64,000 nt of DNA from the NCBI RefSeq assembly GCF_017591425.1, contig NW_024465369.1:26827001-26891000 (forward strand). The letters are read 5' to 3'. Every line of letters begins with the position of its first letter. Positions within the stretch are counted from its first letter, which is position 1. Below the pieces are notes generated by a model. It did no database searches. It was not told where the DNA came from and was given only the letters and a program-made list of their open reading frames with translations. Made by a program: the position numbers and the translations under genes. This document shows positions 1 through 12,420 of this stretch, in pieces. The DNA comes from Ochotona curzoniae (taxonomy: Eukaryota > Chordata > Mammalia > Lagomorpha > Ochotonidae).

Positions 1-705
1 GATCATTAATTGGTGAAATTATCTTGCTGGAAAATATACTGTCTGATGCAACCAGGGAGTCTTTTCCTGTATCCAAGTGGTTCTCAATTTGCGGAACATA
101 ATGGACTTAGATGGAGAAGGATGGGCCAGAATCACATAATATTAGGGCAAATCCCAGCTGGGTACTGTTAGGTCATTTATTGTATTTGGTCTTTATTTAC
201 TTTCTTCATCTGTCGGAGATTCCTTGCAGTCTAACAAGATTATACACTGCGGATAACACCTCTGCATTGGGCATTTTTATCCGCCTTGAAACTTAGGGGC
301 TAATTGATAGTACATTAGTCTGAGTGACTTCAGTGGTTGGTTTGAGCAGAGGCCCACTTTTTTTGTTTTTGTGATCTTCAACACATTTTTCAACTTATTA
401 ACCCATATTTCCACATTTTAAAAATAAGTAATAATGTGTACTCCCTCTCAATATTGCTGTGAATATGAAATTATATATCTACAAAACACAGAAAATGACA
501 TTATTACTGATAACATTCAAGGCCTTCACTGAAATGTTTGAAAACTGAACTTAAAGGTTCTATCTCCAATCATATTTGTGAAGTTTTATTGCATGTCAGG
601 AATTGTTGCAAATGCAAATTTCCACTTCATTGGGAAGATAGTCTCAACTGATTTTCCCCCTTTTCTATACAGTGGAAATACCAAAATCCTCAAGCGAGTA
701 AATGC
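1..705. other. Unique noncoding DNA, nothing recognised
   Basis: A+T-rich sequence with stops in every frame and no repeat that I recognise. Confidence 0.5.
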
Positions 706-1105
706 ATGCTGTGTGCTGTCACACCAGACACCTGCCATTCCAGCCTTTTGTCTCTGAACCAAACTGAAGTGAGGCCTATCCCCAGGTTTCTCTCCTTGCT
801 GATCTCTGGGCTATATTCTCTGCTCCCTTCTCATCAAATAACTAACTTCCTTTTTTATGGAAAGTCCAGCTTAAATAGCATCCCCTGGATGACCAATCTT
901 CCTCTTCCACATTGTTATTTTCTTTCCTCTCCTGTAATGATCTCTGACACAAAGCCCTCTTTAGTTATACATATACATGTGTGTATTGCTTGTGTTCCTT
1001 GACCCAGTTATAATTTCCATAAAGACAGGATTCTGTTCTCTTTATTTAACCAGGTCCTGGCAGTTAATAGGTGCTCAATAAATATTTTTAACTGAATGAA
1101 TGGAA
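706..1105 (+). mobile_element. LINE-2 (L2) 3' fragment
   Basis: A degraded L2 3' end. The last 90 bases match the L2 terminus best: a 'cataaagacaggattctgtt' stretch, then 'ggtgctcaataaatattttt' and 'ctgaatgaatgg'. Upstream is the pyrimidine-rich sequence typical of the L2 C-terminal and 3' region. The 98-residue open frame here belongs to the repeat and is not a gene. L2 has been inactive since before the placental radiation, so this is a fossil. Confidence 0.65.
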
Positions 1106-3260
1106 CAAAGAATTTTTTGAGAGTGCTTAGGGTTTCTGATGGTTCACAGAGAGTATGGGGCTATGACATACATATCTTTACATCATAGGTCATTGAGTCT
1201 GTCTCAGAGACAAAGCAGCAGAGATGGGTTTCCCTATTTGAAGGCTTCTAAGCAAAAGCTAGCCTAAGGCGCAGGGTACAGCCAGACCCCTGAAGAAAAC
1301 AAATCTGTGGATGTGCTAATTAGTTGCATCTGCCTTGATGCTAGCAGGCAAGCAGAAGGTGAGTCTGCTGAGGGTCTGAGGAGAAAATGGTCCCCAGCTC
1401 ACTAAAAAGCAACCCTAGGCCTTCCTACAAGCCCCATGGGATTCATTCCCTTAGCAGAGTGACATCAGTGCCTTCAATTGAAAACACCAGACTCAGGGAG
1501 ATGAGCAATACACACAAGTGGCAACCACATGTTTCTCCTTAGTGATGGACCTGGCTGGTGACCAATTTCAGAGAAGTGTTATGCAGGCTGGGAACTTGAA
1601 AGGCTAGAGCAGCAGCAATCTTCTTTGTGTTTTTCATAACAAATAATAGAACATTGTGAAGAAGCACAGGGGAGGAGGATGCCAAGCAGGGCCCTTGCAA
1701 ATAAAACTAAGAATCCCTGAAGATACTGAGGTTAACAAAGGGAAAATGCAGCTGTTGTGAATGCGGTGTGTGTCCAGATCTTCAGCCTGGCACATGAGGG
1801 GATGCCTTCACTTAGCTCTTGCTGTCCCTGAGCAGAGGTGAGAGGGATGCAGTTAATAACAAAGACAGTCCCCAATGAAGACAAGTCTAATTACAGCAGG
1901 TAAAAAAAGTGCAGGGAATGAAAGGGTTTGGTTTCCCCAAGACGTCATTTTATTACCAGCCTGACACGGCAACTTTAAGGGTCATTTCTTTACAGTCACT
2001 AAAATACCAAAAACAGTCAGGAAAACAGCACAGAGGCCAGAGCCAAAGCCCCTGGTGTTTCATTTCTGAAAACATTTTCCCACAATGGCAGCTTTTAAAA
2101 ATTGTTTTTTCCCTTTTAATTAAAGAAACAATTTTGTTTCTCTGGGTATCTGTAAATAGTCAGAAGGATAAAAAGAAAGGTGAGGTGGGAGGCGAGAGAT
2201 GAAAAAATAAACACATACGGAGTGGGGTAAGAGAAGTGGGAGAGAGAGAGAATAAAAGAGAACAATGCCAAGATTCAACATCAAGAAAAGGAAAGTAACA
2301 AAAGCATTAGGGGCAGAGCATTCTTTTGAATTGTGAATTTGTTCAGCCACTATATTAAATTTTCTTTCTTAGATGCCAATAATCTTCTAAAGTGTCTGTC
2401 TTTAATGACCAAGCACAATTTAAAAATAAAATGGATGTTACAGATCTTGAATGTCTTTCCTGAAATATTACTTTGTTTCCCACAGTCTATTCTGATTAGA
2501 ATTACCACATGGTTACAAACGAATAAAATGGTGTTTTTCTGAATATGTGCTGTAGTCTCACTTTTTGTTAATTCAGTTGTGATTTCAATTAATGTGAAGT
2601 CATGAGGATATAGCATGTACATAGTGACATGTTCAGAAAGACGAGGTAAAGCATGGGTGAAGCATGTGCGTTTGGAACCATAGTCAAGATGTTTAGGAGC
2701 AACTGCGGAGTTTCTTGTAACCAAGATCTTTGCTTGGTATATCTCTCAATTTCATTTCTTCCTTTATAAAATCCAACATGTTTCCTTTGAGGAAATTTAG
2801 AATGACATTTGTTGATTAATGATTAATAACAATTATCAGCAATTAAGTAATACTGTATGTATATATTGTGTTATATATTAACATCTTATGTACATAAATG
2901 CATATGTATAAGCATCAAATTCTCAAAACTGTATTTTTGTTTTTCTTGCAAGCTTAAATGGCACTGCCAAATGTGGATGTAGAAGTGAGGAATCATCAAC
3001 ACTCCTAGCCAGAACAGAACCTCAGGCAGTTGTCAGAGGGGAAAGGTGTCAATACCAAAAGATTCAGAGTTTGCTATCCGTAAGATCTCAGTGAATCGAG
3101 TTCTCAGATTTGCTTTCTCTTCTCTCTGATGCTGGTAAATATTTTTGTCCTATGAAACTCAGCAGTTCATCCTTGATGTCAAGGTCCTCTTTTTAGAGAG
3201 CATAAATTTGGCTTTGTAAAACTCTAGAATACTTTTACGTTACAAATCTGATTGCTAACC
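1106..3260. other. Unique noncoding DNA
   Basis: No gene or repeat is recognisable. A purine-rich patch with a short GA run lies at about 2,160-2,265, and A+T-rich sequence at 2,815-2,920. Open frames here (up to 124 codons) have no recognisable domain and no flanking splice or promoter context. Confidence 0.5.
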
Positions 3261-3264
3261 GATT

Positions 3265-3870
3265 TCACTCCATTCTTAGCCTTTCTTGCTTCCATGATTC
3301 TGCACAGAAGGGACAGACTAGTCTTTCTGAAAATAAAAGTGAGATCCTCTTACTAAAAGACTTCAGAATCTAACAGCAGGCTCCCATCATGCTTCAAAAC
3401 AATCTCCACTTCATTGCCAACCTTCCACCAGCCCTAAATGATCTGCCAGTGTGTTCCCCTAGCCCAGCCCCAGCTGGATTCACCACCTACTTGTGGTCAG
3501 TTCTCACAGCCTCTTTCTGGGTCAGCTTCCAGGCCGGAGTCTCTGCTCTTCTGCTTCCAGAGCTACTTCCTCTCTTCACCCCTTGATTCTCACTTTAAAT
3601 GTCACTTCCTCAGAGGAGACTTTATCAAACTTTGAAGGTACTTTCTTCATTATTGTGTCCTTCTCTCTTGATTCCTCCAACTGCACTCTTTTCAGTCTAC
3701 AATTTTCTTATTTAGTAATGCATTTTCTTTGTGTCATCTACCTTTTCCAGAAAACCACTACCTAAAAGAAACTTGCCCACTCTGCTCACTTCTATATTTT
3801 GAGAATTGCATAGCACTTGATATAGAGCAAATGTTCAAGGAGTAAGTTAATGACTGAGTGAAGAGAAAAC
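3265..3870 (+). mobile_element. LINE-2 (L2) ORF2 C-terminal/3' UTR fragment
   Basis: A longer L2 relic. Landmarks in order: 'ctagtctttctgaaaataaa', the region of 'ctcccatcatgcttc', the 'ctttaaatgtcacttcctca' block followed by 'gaggagac', and a degraded terminus with 'gcacttgatatagagcaaat'. This order matches the L2 3' consensus as I know it. Overlapping open frames at 3,389-3,765 are by-products of the C-rich composition. Confidence 0.7.
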
Positions 3871-5110
3871 TCTGCTGTTACTTTATGAAATTATTGAACT
3901 GTCAAATAAAGGTAGACTGTACAGGGTTAGACTTTCTGATTTTTGACTATATCCTATAGATAGAGCCTGAAAGGGAATTTTATATTTTCAGTGGAGCAAT
4001 TTAAAAATATTTAACCTCACACCTTTCCCTAATTTATGCAAGCTTTTGTGCTTGAATTTCTTTTATAGCATAAATGTATTTCTCTATGGATTTATGAATG
4101 GCTGTATCTTGACTCTATAAACACAGGCATCTGAAGAACTGTAATAAAACTAATTTTAAATCTGGACCTACTTATCAATGTTATTGCTATATGAATGGCT
4201 TATCAACAGACTTAGAACCCAGCTCTTTGCAGGGAATATTACTGATAATGTTAGTGAATGAAAATATCAATGTTACTCAGATATTTCCGATAACAAAATT
4301 TTCATAGATTTTAGGATGTATGAAGATATAACATATAAGGCATTACTTGCAAATTTTTAAATGGTATGAAATGTTGTCTTGGCTATATTGAACTTTTAAT
4401 GAGTTTTTGAGTATCTATATTCAAGAGGAGGTTTGAATTATACAATTGTCTTTGTAATGCCAGTTAGAGGTCTCGGCTGAAGTTCCTAGGTCTCTTTAAG
4501 GAAGGGGCTGATCACCAGAAAAACAAGTCACCCAATGAGAGGGTCAGAACCAGACCTCTTGTGACAAAAAGTAGATGGTCTGACGATTGAGTTGACCAAA
4601 AATCTCTATTATTTCTTCATAGATTTAGATTTATTTCCCTCTGCATTCTTTCTAATAATCATAATCATAGTATAACATCTCTCTCTTTCATAGTTCAATG
4701 TGTCATTCTAGTAGATTATCCAAACATGAGGACTCTAAGGAACTCCAAAAACTTCCATGTTCACTCAGATAGAAGGGTGGGTGGACAGGGGAACCCCGAA
4801 GTGAAAGGGCAGTCATGCACAGAGCCAAGTCTTTCACTTGTCATGTTACATGCTGACCCCATGTGATCTGATTAGCATACCAACTCTGCTGCTGGTGGAC
4901 AATCAGTCTTGATGAAATAAAATGGTTGTTTGCCTCTTTAGTATTGTGGACCTCATTAAATATCCCAGTTCCTTCATTGTTTGTAAGAAACTTTGTGCTT
5001 TCTATAGTATCCCTGACATTGTATAAAGAGGTATTCAAGGTTGTTAGTTTTTTGTTAGGTAGATTGAAATCGTGTTCTCTGAGTAATTTTTATTCGTTAT
5101 TTCGGATTGA
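3871..5110. other. Unique noncoding DNA
   Basis: No repeat, RNA gene or convincing exon seen. Confidence 0.5.
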
Positions 5111-5111
5111 G

Positions 5112-5310
5112 TACATTTTATTGAACGCTTGGTAAAAGCCAGGTGCTGGGCAAGAACTTGGGTATTAGGATACATCAGTAAATAACACAGTAAGAATCAC
5201 TTCTCGGCCTTTTGGCTAAGATCGAGTGTAATATGACAGAAAGAGTCCCTGCTAATATGGAGTTTGCTGCCTGTTTACATGGACCAAGACAAACCGACAG
5301 TAAATGTGTG
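5112..5310 (-). mobile_element. L2 3' end, antisense, interrupted by a U2 fragment
   Basis: On the plus strand 'ttattgaacgcttggtaaaa' and 'gccaggtgctgggcaagaac' are the reverse of the L2 terminus. The match resumes after the U2 insertion with 'gagtccctgctaatatggag' and a degraded tail. The L2 was therefore present before the 39-nt insertion. Confidence 0.6.
5196..5234 (+). pseudogene. RNU2: U2 snRNA 5' fragment, retroposed
   Basis: The segment matches the first ~39 nt of U2 spliceosomal RNA with three differences. It includes the invariant 'ttctcggccttttggctaag' block, then 'atcgagtgtaatat'. The branch-site-pairing region, Sm site and 3' stem-loops are missing, so this cannot be a functional snRNA. 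It lies inside an L2 relic and is flanked by 'acagtaag' (5,187-5,194) and 'acagaaag' (5,236-5,243), an imperfect 8-bp target duplication. This is typical of 3'-truncated U2 copies mobilised in trans by L1 machinery. No poly(A) tail is present, and no proximal sequence element is expected since only the RNA was copied. Confidence 0.85.
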
Positions 5311-5554
5311 TGTATTCTTACAAATCGTGTCCTGTCATCTTTCCCGTGTGCTGTTTTCCTTTCCTCAGTGATTCATACTAAACACAGTTATGGTTGCTTC
5401 TCCTTTGTTTTATGAGATATTACTAACACAGTGTTTCTTTTTTTAAAAAAAAAATAGATTTTACTATTCATTTGGGGACAATACAGGGGTAATATGACAC
5501 AATCCCAAACAATTTACTCAACAAGCAGACATCACACTTTCCATTTTCATTTGT
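5311..5554. other. Unique noncoding DNA
   Basis: No feature apart from an A-run near 5,445. Confidence 0.5.
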
Positions 5555-5935
5555 TTCAGATTTAATTATTTAAATGAAAGGTAGAGTTACAAAGAACAAA
5601 AAGAAGAAAGAGAGAGAGAGACGAGACGGGGGAGGGAGAGGGAGAGAGAGAAATAGAGAGACAGAGAGAGAGAGAAAGAGAGAGAGAGAACTGCGACAGT
5701 TGACTCACTCCTTAATGGCCACAATGGTCAGGATTGGTCCAGGCCAAAGTCAGGGCCTGTAACAAGAGTGGAAGGTGTCCAAACATTTTATTCATCTTTC
5801 TCTGTTTCCAGGTGCATTAGCAGGGAGCTGGATAGGGAGTGGATCAGCCAAAACTTGAACTGGTGTCCAAAAGCTATGCTCATATCTCAGGCAGTAGGTG
5901 AACTTGCTTTGTCACAATGCTGGCCTGAAAAAAAC
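5555..5935 (-). mobile_element. C-SINE (lagomorph tRNA-derived SINE)
   Basis: Read on the minus strand, this is a C-SINE. Plus-strand landmarks are the GA-rich tail, 'agttgactcactccttaatg', 'ggccaaagtcagggcc', 'gtgcattagcagggagctgg' and the head near 'cacaatgctggcctg'. The tail's purine-rich block has expanded into a microsatellite. The copy is moderately diverged. Confidence 0.85.
5600..5692. repeat. (GA)n microsatellite within the SINE tail
   Basis: About 90 bp of almost pure purine, dominated by GA dinucleotides, at the place where C-SINEs carry a short (CT)n/(GA)n block. Confidence 0.95.
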
Positions 5936-7174
5936 TCATACTTCCTTAACTCCTAGCTCATCATCTCTATAGAGCCCACCTAGCACCACCATTACCAAAT
6001 CCCCACCATGCCAACTCTTTTGTGTTTTTCTTACCCAATTTTAAAATCTATACTAATTGATTCTAAAGAGTTTCTTTCTGTCCTAATTTCCTACTCTCAG
6101 ACAATGTCCAAAGAATGTGGCAACCTATGTATAACCAACCAGTTCCTTAAATATATCCCTATAAAAACAGCAAACTTCATCCTGTAACATCTCTTTCCCA
6201 TTGTTAACTTTTAGAAAAATGTGATCAATGACAAAAAAACCAACATCATAGTTTCAAAAATGCATTGCAAATGTTAATGCTAAAGGCTTCATTTTTCTTA
6301 AGCCCTTTTTCGTTTTGATTACAGTATTGTTGAATACTTTGTACCACATGAATGAGGATGACTCACAGTATGGGTAGTTTAATATTTACAAAACATAATT
6401 AATTATGTGAGCAAATTTGGCTTTCATTGACCTTTTTTCTTTTTACTGAATCATATATATAGATATAAATATATATCTCAAACCCCAATTATTCATCTAT
6501 TATCTATCTATATTATATATGTACATCTATGTGTTTATGTTTATATGTGTTATATTATGTGTTGTAAATATGATAATGCAAAAACAATAGAAAAATGTCT
6601 GTAGCATAGCTTCATGTCATTTCTTTTCTCAGTTTAAGCATGGGTTTTTATCTATACGCGGCATCAGCTAACTACTTCTTTCCCCCCAAGAGACCAGTCA
6701 AATAAATGATCAAGATATTTATGTTTCGGGAGTAAACTATTATTTGCTGTAGTTGACTAATTAATTTTGTGTAACGTAGACATGTCTTTTGCTTTAATAT
6801 TCCTTCTCCCAAGTACCGTTCCTGTTGAGATGACGTCAAAGGACTTTGCCGTGTGGACAGACCCATAAATCTACTTAGTTTCAAACTGAGATGAAGATCT
6901 CCAAACTCAAATTCGGTATAGGTCATGAACAGTGCAATGAATCACGTTCTCCAAAGGCATTTGACCCGACTGCAAATTATTTCCATGTTTTGTAAACGCA
7001 ACAGACTATATAAAAATGGTCTTTTTGCTTATAATCCCACAGAAATGATGTATGTCTATCCTGAACATGTGTTTCTGTAGAATACTGGTTTGTGATTTAG
7101 ATATTATCTCCCACACTGCAGGGAGCCTGTATTTATTTATCTGACCTGTATTAACAACTATATGGTAATCTTTC
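5936..7174. other. Unique A+T-rich noncoding DNA
   Basis: No repeat family recognised. A low-complexity AT tract with 'tatc' and 'tatata' runs lies at about 6,450-6,560. Confidence 0.5.
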
Positions 7175-7245
7175 AAGAATTCTTTTTAATGTGCCTACTG
7201 TGTGTCAGGCACATAAACAGGAGAACTCAGAAGATAGAGTTATCA
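7175..7245 (-). mobile_element. Short L2 3'-end relic, antisense
   Basis: 'tgtgcctactgtgtgtcagg' followed by 'cacataaacagg' resembles the reversed L2 terminus. It is short, so the call is tentative. Confidence 0.4.
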
Positions 7246-7880
7246 TTAGCTGTTCAGTAGTCAGTGAAATCCAAAGGGAGCCTTCAGTTTATGTTTAGGT
7301 AGTCTCTTCTCTTGCTGGAAATAGCTGAGTAGTCCACAGTCTCCTTATACTTCCTCTCTGGCAAGATACTCTTAACAAAATTCACTGCCAGACACTGGTA
7401 AGCTATTATCACACTAAATACACAATTTTAAAGGGTATTAATTTCCTGTTTTTAAAGAAAACATGCACGATAGAAATTGAGAGGGGGCAGATTTGGCAGC
7501 AATTAAGGTTTTAATGCCAAAATATGAAATACTTTAAGCAGCCCAAAATAAACCAGTGTAAAAGCCGCCTGTCAGAATAGGGGTTATGCTTGTGTTTTAA
7601 AGATATAAAATTAACTTTTGAATATTTTATTCTGCACAGACCACCACAAAAGCTGCAAGCAGCTGTGGAGACAATGCCAAATGAAATGATGCTGGAGGCA
7701 GATTGTCAGATCTTTGCAAAATAGTTTTGATTTATTGAAGTTAATTTTTAGCTATATCTAATCTTCTTGTTAATGTACAAATGGGGACAAGATGTCATTT
7801 TCCCACCACTGTTTTCTATTCATGCATTTTAAATGTACTGAGTGGCAGAGAATCTTTGAGTGAATGAGCTTTCTTGACTT
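7246..7880. other. Unique noncoding DNA
   Basis: No repeat seen. The segment 7,440-7,720 has even composition without decayed-repeat signatures and could be a conserved noncoding element; that is only an impression. Confidence 0.4.
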
Positions 7881-7892
7881 TGCTATGTATTT

Positions 7893-8203
7893 AAAAAAAA
7901 ATTTTTTTTTTATTGGAAAGTCAGATTTACAGGGAGAAGGAGAGACAGAGAAGGCTGATTCACTCCCCAAGTGACCGCAACCGCTGGAGTTGAGCCGATC
8001 CTAACTCAGGAATTAGGAGCTTCCTCCAGGTCTCCCACGTGCGTGTAGGGTTCCAAGGCTTTGCGTCATCCTCAACTACTTTCCCAGGCCGCAAACAGGG
8101 AGCTGAATGGGAAGTGAAGCAGCTGGGAATATAACCAGCACCCATTTGGATCCCGGCAGATGCAAGACAAGTATTTAACCACTAGACCATCGTGCTGGGA
8201 CCT
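7893..8203 (-). mobile_element. C-SINE, relatively young copy
   Basis: Plus-strand landmarks in order: T-run tail, 'ttggaaagtcagatttacag', 'ggctgattcactccccaagt', 'tttcccaggccgcaaacagg', 'agctgaatgggaagtgaagc' and the head 'accatcgtgctgggacc'. Flanks 'tatgtattt' (7,884-7,892) and 'tatgtaatttt' (8,206-8,216) form an imperfect target duplication. The internal tRNA-like promoter region is only mildly diverged. Confidence 0.9.
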
Positions 8204-8304
8204 GGTATGTAATTTTCTATAGATCAGTTAAAATAAAGCATGAAGTAGATAGTACAAAACATTATCCCACTATTTCAGTTTCAGAAAACAATGTATTATT
8301 TATT

Positions 8305-8480
8305 TCTTCTTTTAAATTTTTATTTTCAAAATTTATTGAACAATTTTGTATAGTCTGGGATTCTGCCCCCATAATTAATTTTTCCCATAATGTCACAGCT
8401 CTTCATAAAGAGTCACAATTCCAACAGTCTGCTATGTAAGTGTGCCCCAACATTGTTGTTATTTATTTCTATATTAATCA
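8305..8480 (-). mobile_element. L1 3' UTR fragment, antisense
   Basis: 'cataaagagtcacaattcca', 'acagtctgctatgtaagtgt' and the T-rich head parallel the segments at 40,690-40,880 and 46,812-47,030. All belong to one L1 3'-end family. The copy is short, 5'-truncated and old. Confidence 0.6.
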
Positions 8481-11249
8481 ATTCACAGAAGTCATGATTC
8501 TTAGCAAATAAAATATGACTTGGACTGGATTTCTGAAGGCACTCAAAAATCAGAGCAAACCCCATCTTGCTTTGGTTCCTAGCTCTGAGATGAAGGCGCT
8601 ACAGTTTAAACACATGCAAAGCTGAAAACAACTGGGTTATTATTATGTGAGCCATTCATTGGCTGAGTCATGTTAAGTAAAAACCTGGACACTTTGGGAT
8701 TCAGGTTTCTACTTGAGAGTAAAGTAGCTCAGGGAAATTTACATGTGTGCTCCGGGTTGGTCCAAGATAAAATTTATATAGATTAGAGGATTGGAAGATG
8801 ACGTGCCCTAATCCCTTTCATTCTATGCCAATCCGCTTGTTTTGCAGCCATTTATCTGAACTTCCAAGTAAGAGTTTGCTTGAGTAGTGTCATTTTTGTC
8901 TTGAAACAAACCAAATCAAACCAAAAACCAACTACAACAACTACTAAAATGAATTCTTTCTCCCACTCTCCTTCTTTGCATTCCCACTCCTATATCCACT
9001 TTGAGTTGCCAGTTTCCAAACAATTCAACTTTATTTGCTTTCTGGCAAAAGACTGAAACTGTACAAAATTATACTGAGTAGGTGGGTTTCCCTTAAGACA
9101 TGATCCAGATTTCACTTGCACAGGAAGTCATGAAAAGCTGTCCAGCTCTTGGAAAAGAATTGCTAAACGCATTAAGATGGTTTTAGAGATTTTATAGTGG
9201 CTTATTTTTAGTCTGCATTACTAAATCTCCCTCTCTCTATCCTTCTTGCTCTTTATTTCTGGCATATCAGCCCCCACTAATGTCAAGTTTTGCTCTGGGA
9301 CCTTTGTGAAATAGATCACACTGAAGCATTTTTTTTCCAGATCTCATAGTGATGCAGAACATTTGTATGGCCATTTGCCCAGCCATGTACACGCTTAAAA
9401 AAAATACATTTTTGCTATAAGTACTATTGATAACAGTTTCCCTCTGACAGATATGGGGCCCATTTTCCAACCTCATCTTCCAGCTTTCTAAAACAGGCAC
9501 TACTGCTGAATCTCTGCCATTGAGGTAGTATCGTGGCCCTGAAATTCCCTGATTTTATTCTTTCTTCACTGAGTATTTATGTTTCTTTTAGTGTAGAAAA
9601 TAACTGATGATTTCAGTCCGTTTATTTACTGTTGTATCCTTTGGTCACAGGTTACTCTGTCTCTAGGCCTCCTCTTACTGCTTTGTAGGTCTTTACCTCC
9701 GTGTAGATCATAGGGCCACGCTCTAGACCTATCTTCTTATGAAGATTGCAACAGACTCAAGGATCTCTTCACACAGTTGTTTCACTGACACATCCAATTC
9801 ATCTGCCTTGGGCTAACTTATGTTTCTGTGCATGCCCACCCTCCCTGGTTCTTTCATTTGATCTATTTAGCTTTAGCAGTGATTCCATAGATATTCACGT
9901 ATATTTTGTTCTTAGGAAAGGGGATTTTTAGATGTTTTCCTCCAAAAGATACTACAACCCTTCTTTAAATTTAACCTATCAGGCCTTCCCTCACTCCCAC
10001 CCCTTAATTTAAGTGGCACAACTAAGATAGGCCAATTTGGTGGCTTAACACTGAAATAGAGAATCAGGGATGTTTCCATCTGGCTACTTTTTAATACTCA
10101 TTGTGGTGCATTTGTTTTCATATGGCTTTTCTCTTCAATAACAACATAGTGGTCTTCAATGAAAAAACGTGTGCATTGGTTCTTTGAATTCCATTGCAGA
10201 AAAAAATCAGCATCAGAAGAGGGAATGGCTTCTCCTGTATGTATCCAACAAAAAGTAAGTAAACTTTGCTCAAAAGCTACCTTTTGTTGTATTATTTAAA
10301 AATAAATCACACTCCAATTCTGAATTAATTTTGAAAAAAGGGAATGGAATTCTGTGATTGTCTCAGACTGATCAGAATTTATCTGTAAGTTCTGGGAAAT
10401 ACTTGAACACTTGAATAAACTATGGGCCCTGTCAGCAGAGAAGGAATAACGCTTCTAGGAAGGAAGGTGCAAAACCCATTTTGCTGGTGCTGTACATAAC
10501 CGAGACACTGTCCATTAGTTATCTTAAGTCCTAGTTCATTTAAAACATAGATATAACCTTAACTGGTTTCCTTCCAAACTGTGCCATGGCCCTCTGCCTC
10601 TCCATAGTTTCTACAGATTAATGTAGGAAAACTGTTTTTGATTTTTTTAAAAAATGTGTAAGAACATATCATTATACCCTGGAAGTGATCATCAGGGTGC
10701 AGAAGCAAGGCAAATGATGGGCTTTCTGAATAAATTTCAAAGAAGTACTGCCTCGCATTTGGAAAGTGGCCCCTTGAATTCTGTACCAAGCAGATCTGTT
10801 TCCTCACGATAGCACAGACCCTGGTGGCTACATTAGAATGGAGGCCTCAGTGTATACTGGACAATAGGTTTTAGATATTTGGAACTGGTCTCAAGACAAT
10901 TGTTATTCAACCTACATTATTTTTTTCTACAAGACTACTTTAAAATAATTTCAAATCTTGGAAAGACCACCAAGGCACTGAGCATATAACAAAACATGGC
11001 AATAGCATTTTTCAGAGAGTAAAGCTTGGTTATAAGATGATTTTAAAAAATATTTTCCTCTTGAAGTCTTGACATAATCAGCACTGGATATGACCCAATG
11101 ATGGAATGAAGAACATAAATGAAGGACTGTTTCCTTAGCAACAGGAACCATGTTTTCTTTGAAACAACAAACCAAAAGAAACCATTCCTCTCCATTTTTC
11201 TTTCCATCAATTTACTGGTTTAAAGAATACAGGTAGAAATTTTCAATGT
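8481..11249. other. Unique noncoding DNA
   Basis: Nearly 2.8 kb without a recognisable gene or repeat. An A/C-rich patch lies at about 8,900-8,945. Open frames of 60-82 codons have no recognisable domain. Confidence 0.5.
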
Positions 11250-11300
11250 TTAGTCAACCAATAGTTATTGAAGGCCTACTACATGCACAGCAACAATTAA
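11250..11300 (-). mobile_element. Possible short L2 relic
   Basis: 'agttattgaaggcctactac' followed by 'atgcacagcaac' resembles the reversed L2 terminus over about 50 bp only. Confidence 0.35.
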
Positions 11301-11419
11301 GTGCATATTTTACTATTTAGATTAAGGCTTTTTTTAAAACCTTTTATCTGTCAGATACGTTGTTAAATGTGTGAGTCCTCCTGGAAGGAAGATAACTACT
11401 AAAATAACACACCTTAGGT

Positions 11420-11580
11420 CTTGTTGCATGTAAATGCCACCTGAGCAGCTTTTATAAAACAAAGAAGCTTGAGCTTCAATGGAACATGACCCAGTTGTTC
11501 TCACACAGCATCAGTACTTTTTTTTCCAAGTACCTCAGGTGACCGTAATGTGCAGGAAGGACTGAGAAGCACAACCCTAA
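11420..11580. mobile_element. MER5-like (hAT-Charlie) DNA transposon relic
   Basis: The order 'gccacctgagcagcttttat' and 'aaaacaaagaagcttgagct', then 'acctcaggtgacc' and 'ggactgagaagcaca', follows the MER5A consensus from one end to the other with heavy decay. This is a non-autonomous element with no coding capacity. The call is from memory of the consensus and needs alignment. Confidence 0.5.
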
Positions 11581-12214
11581 GAAAATTTATGGCATGGATA
11601 AATCAGCCGAACAATTTGAATTACATCAGTAGGAGATTAGAGTTTATAGAAAAATTCACAGGGTGTAGTTCAAATTTTTCCTTGACTTATGGCTTTCCAG
11701 GACAAGATTTCAACAAACTAGTAAATCAGGGTTCCCAATTAGTCGATCTTTATGTCTAACTTGGCTTTTTGGAGAGAAAAAGAGCTGATGAGATGATTGC
11801 AGCTGTGAGCAAACAGGCTTCTAGAAACTGAGAGAAGTACAAATCCAGAAGCTTTTTGTTAGCCCTGTCCCACTGGAATGTGGGCCCCCGGGCCTCAGGG
11901 ATCAGTGGCCTATGAGTCCCATCTGGTCCTTTCTGCAAAGGTAGAGGCTCAAAGGGGCTGCCTGTTCTGCCTGAGGTTATGTTTAAGGAAGTGCGAGAAT
12001 TTGAGGAAGAGTTGATCTTCTAGTCCATTCCATAGTTTGGGCCATACTTTAAATGGAAACAGACAACATTCTAATTCTCAACATCTTTTTCAAAAAGTTG
12101 TCTAGTAATAAAAGACAAAAGCTACTAACTCTTTCAACTGTTCAAATGTTAGGCAACTGATCTGTTTTAGCAAGCCTTGTTAGAACCATTCACTCATCAC
12201 TGTCCCTTTCATAT
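11581..12214. other. Unique noncoding DNA
   Basis: No recognisable feature. Confidence 0.5.
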
Positions 12215-12420
12215 GAGTTAATGAAAGGCCTACTGTGTTAGGCTGGGTTAAGTGATGAATTTATAAATGTGGAAAAGCACATTGATTTTACTGGTAGGTG
12301 CTACAAAATCTAGGTAGGGAGACAATGGACAGATAGTTAAATACATTTCAGGTAATGATAATTCAAGGATCATGAAAACCCCAAGAAATATGGCATGTAA
12401 TAGAATTGGAGGGTAGAATT
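12215..12420 (-). mobile_element. L2 3' region, antisense
   Basis: 'gaaaggcctactgtgttagg', then 'gtagggagacaatggacaga' and 'tagttaaatacattt', follow the reversed L2 3' region (cycling through its 'gtctgtctcccc'-type block). The copy is heavily diverged. Confidence 0.5.

Noticed and set aside
9510..9540. 'tgaggtagtatcgtgg' as a let-7-like microRNA
   Set aside because: Only the seed-like 'tgaggtagta' matches; the rest of the mature sequence and a complementary arm are absent.
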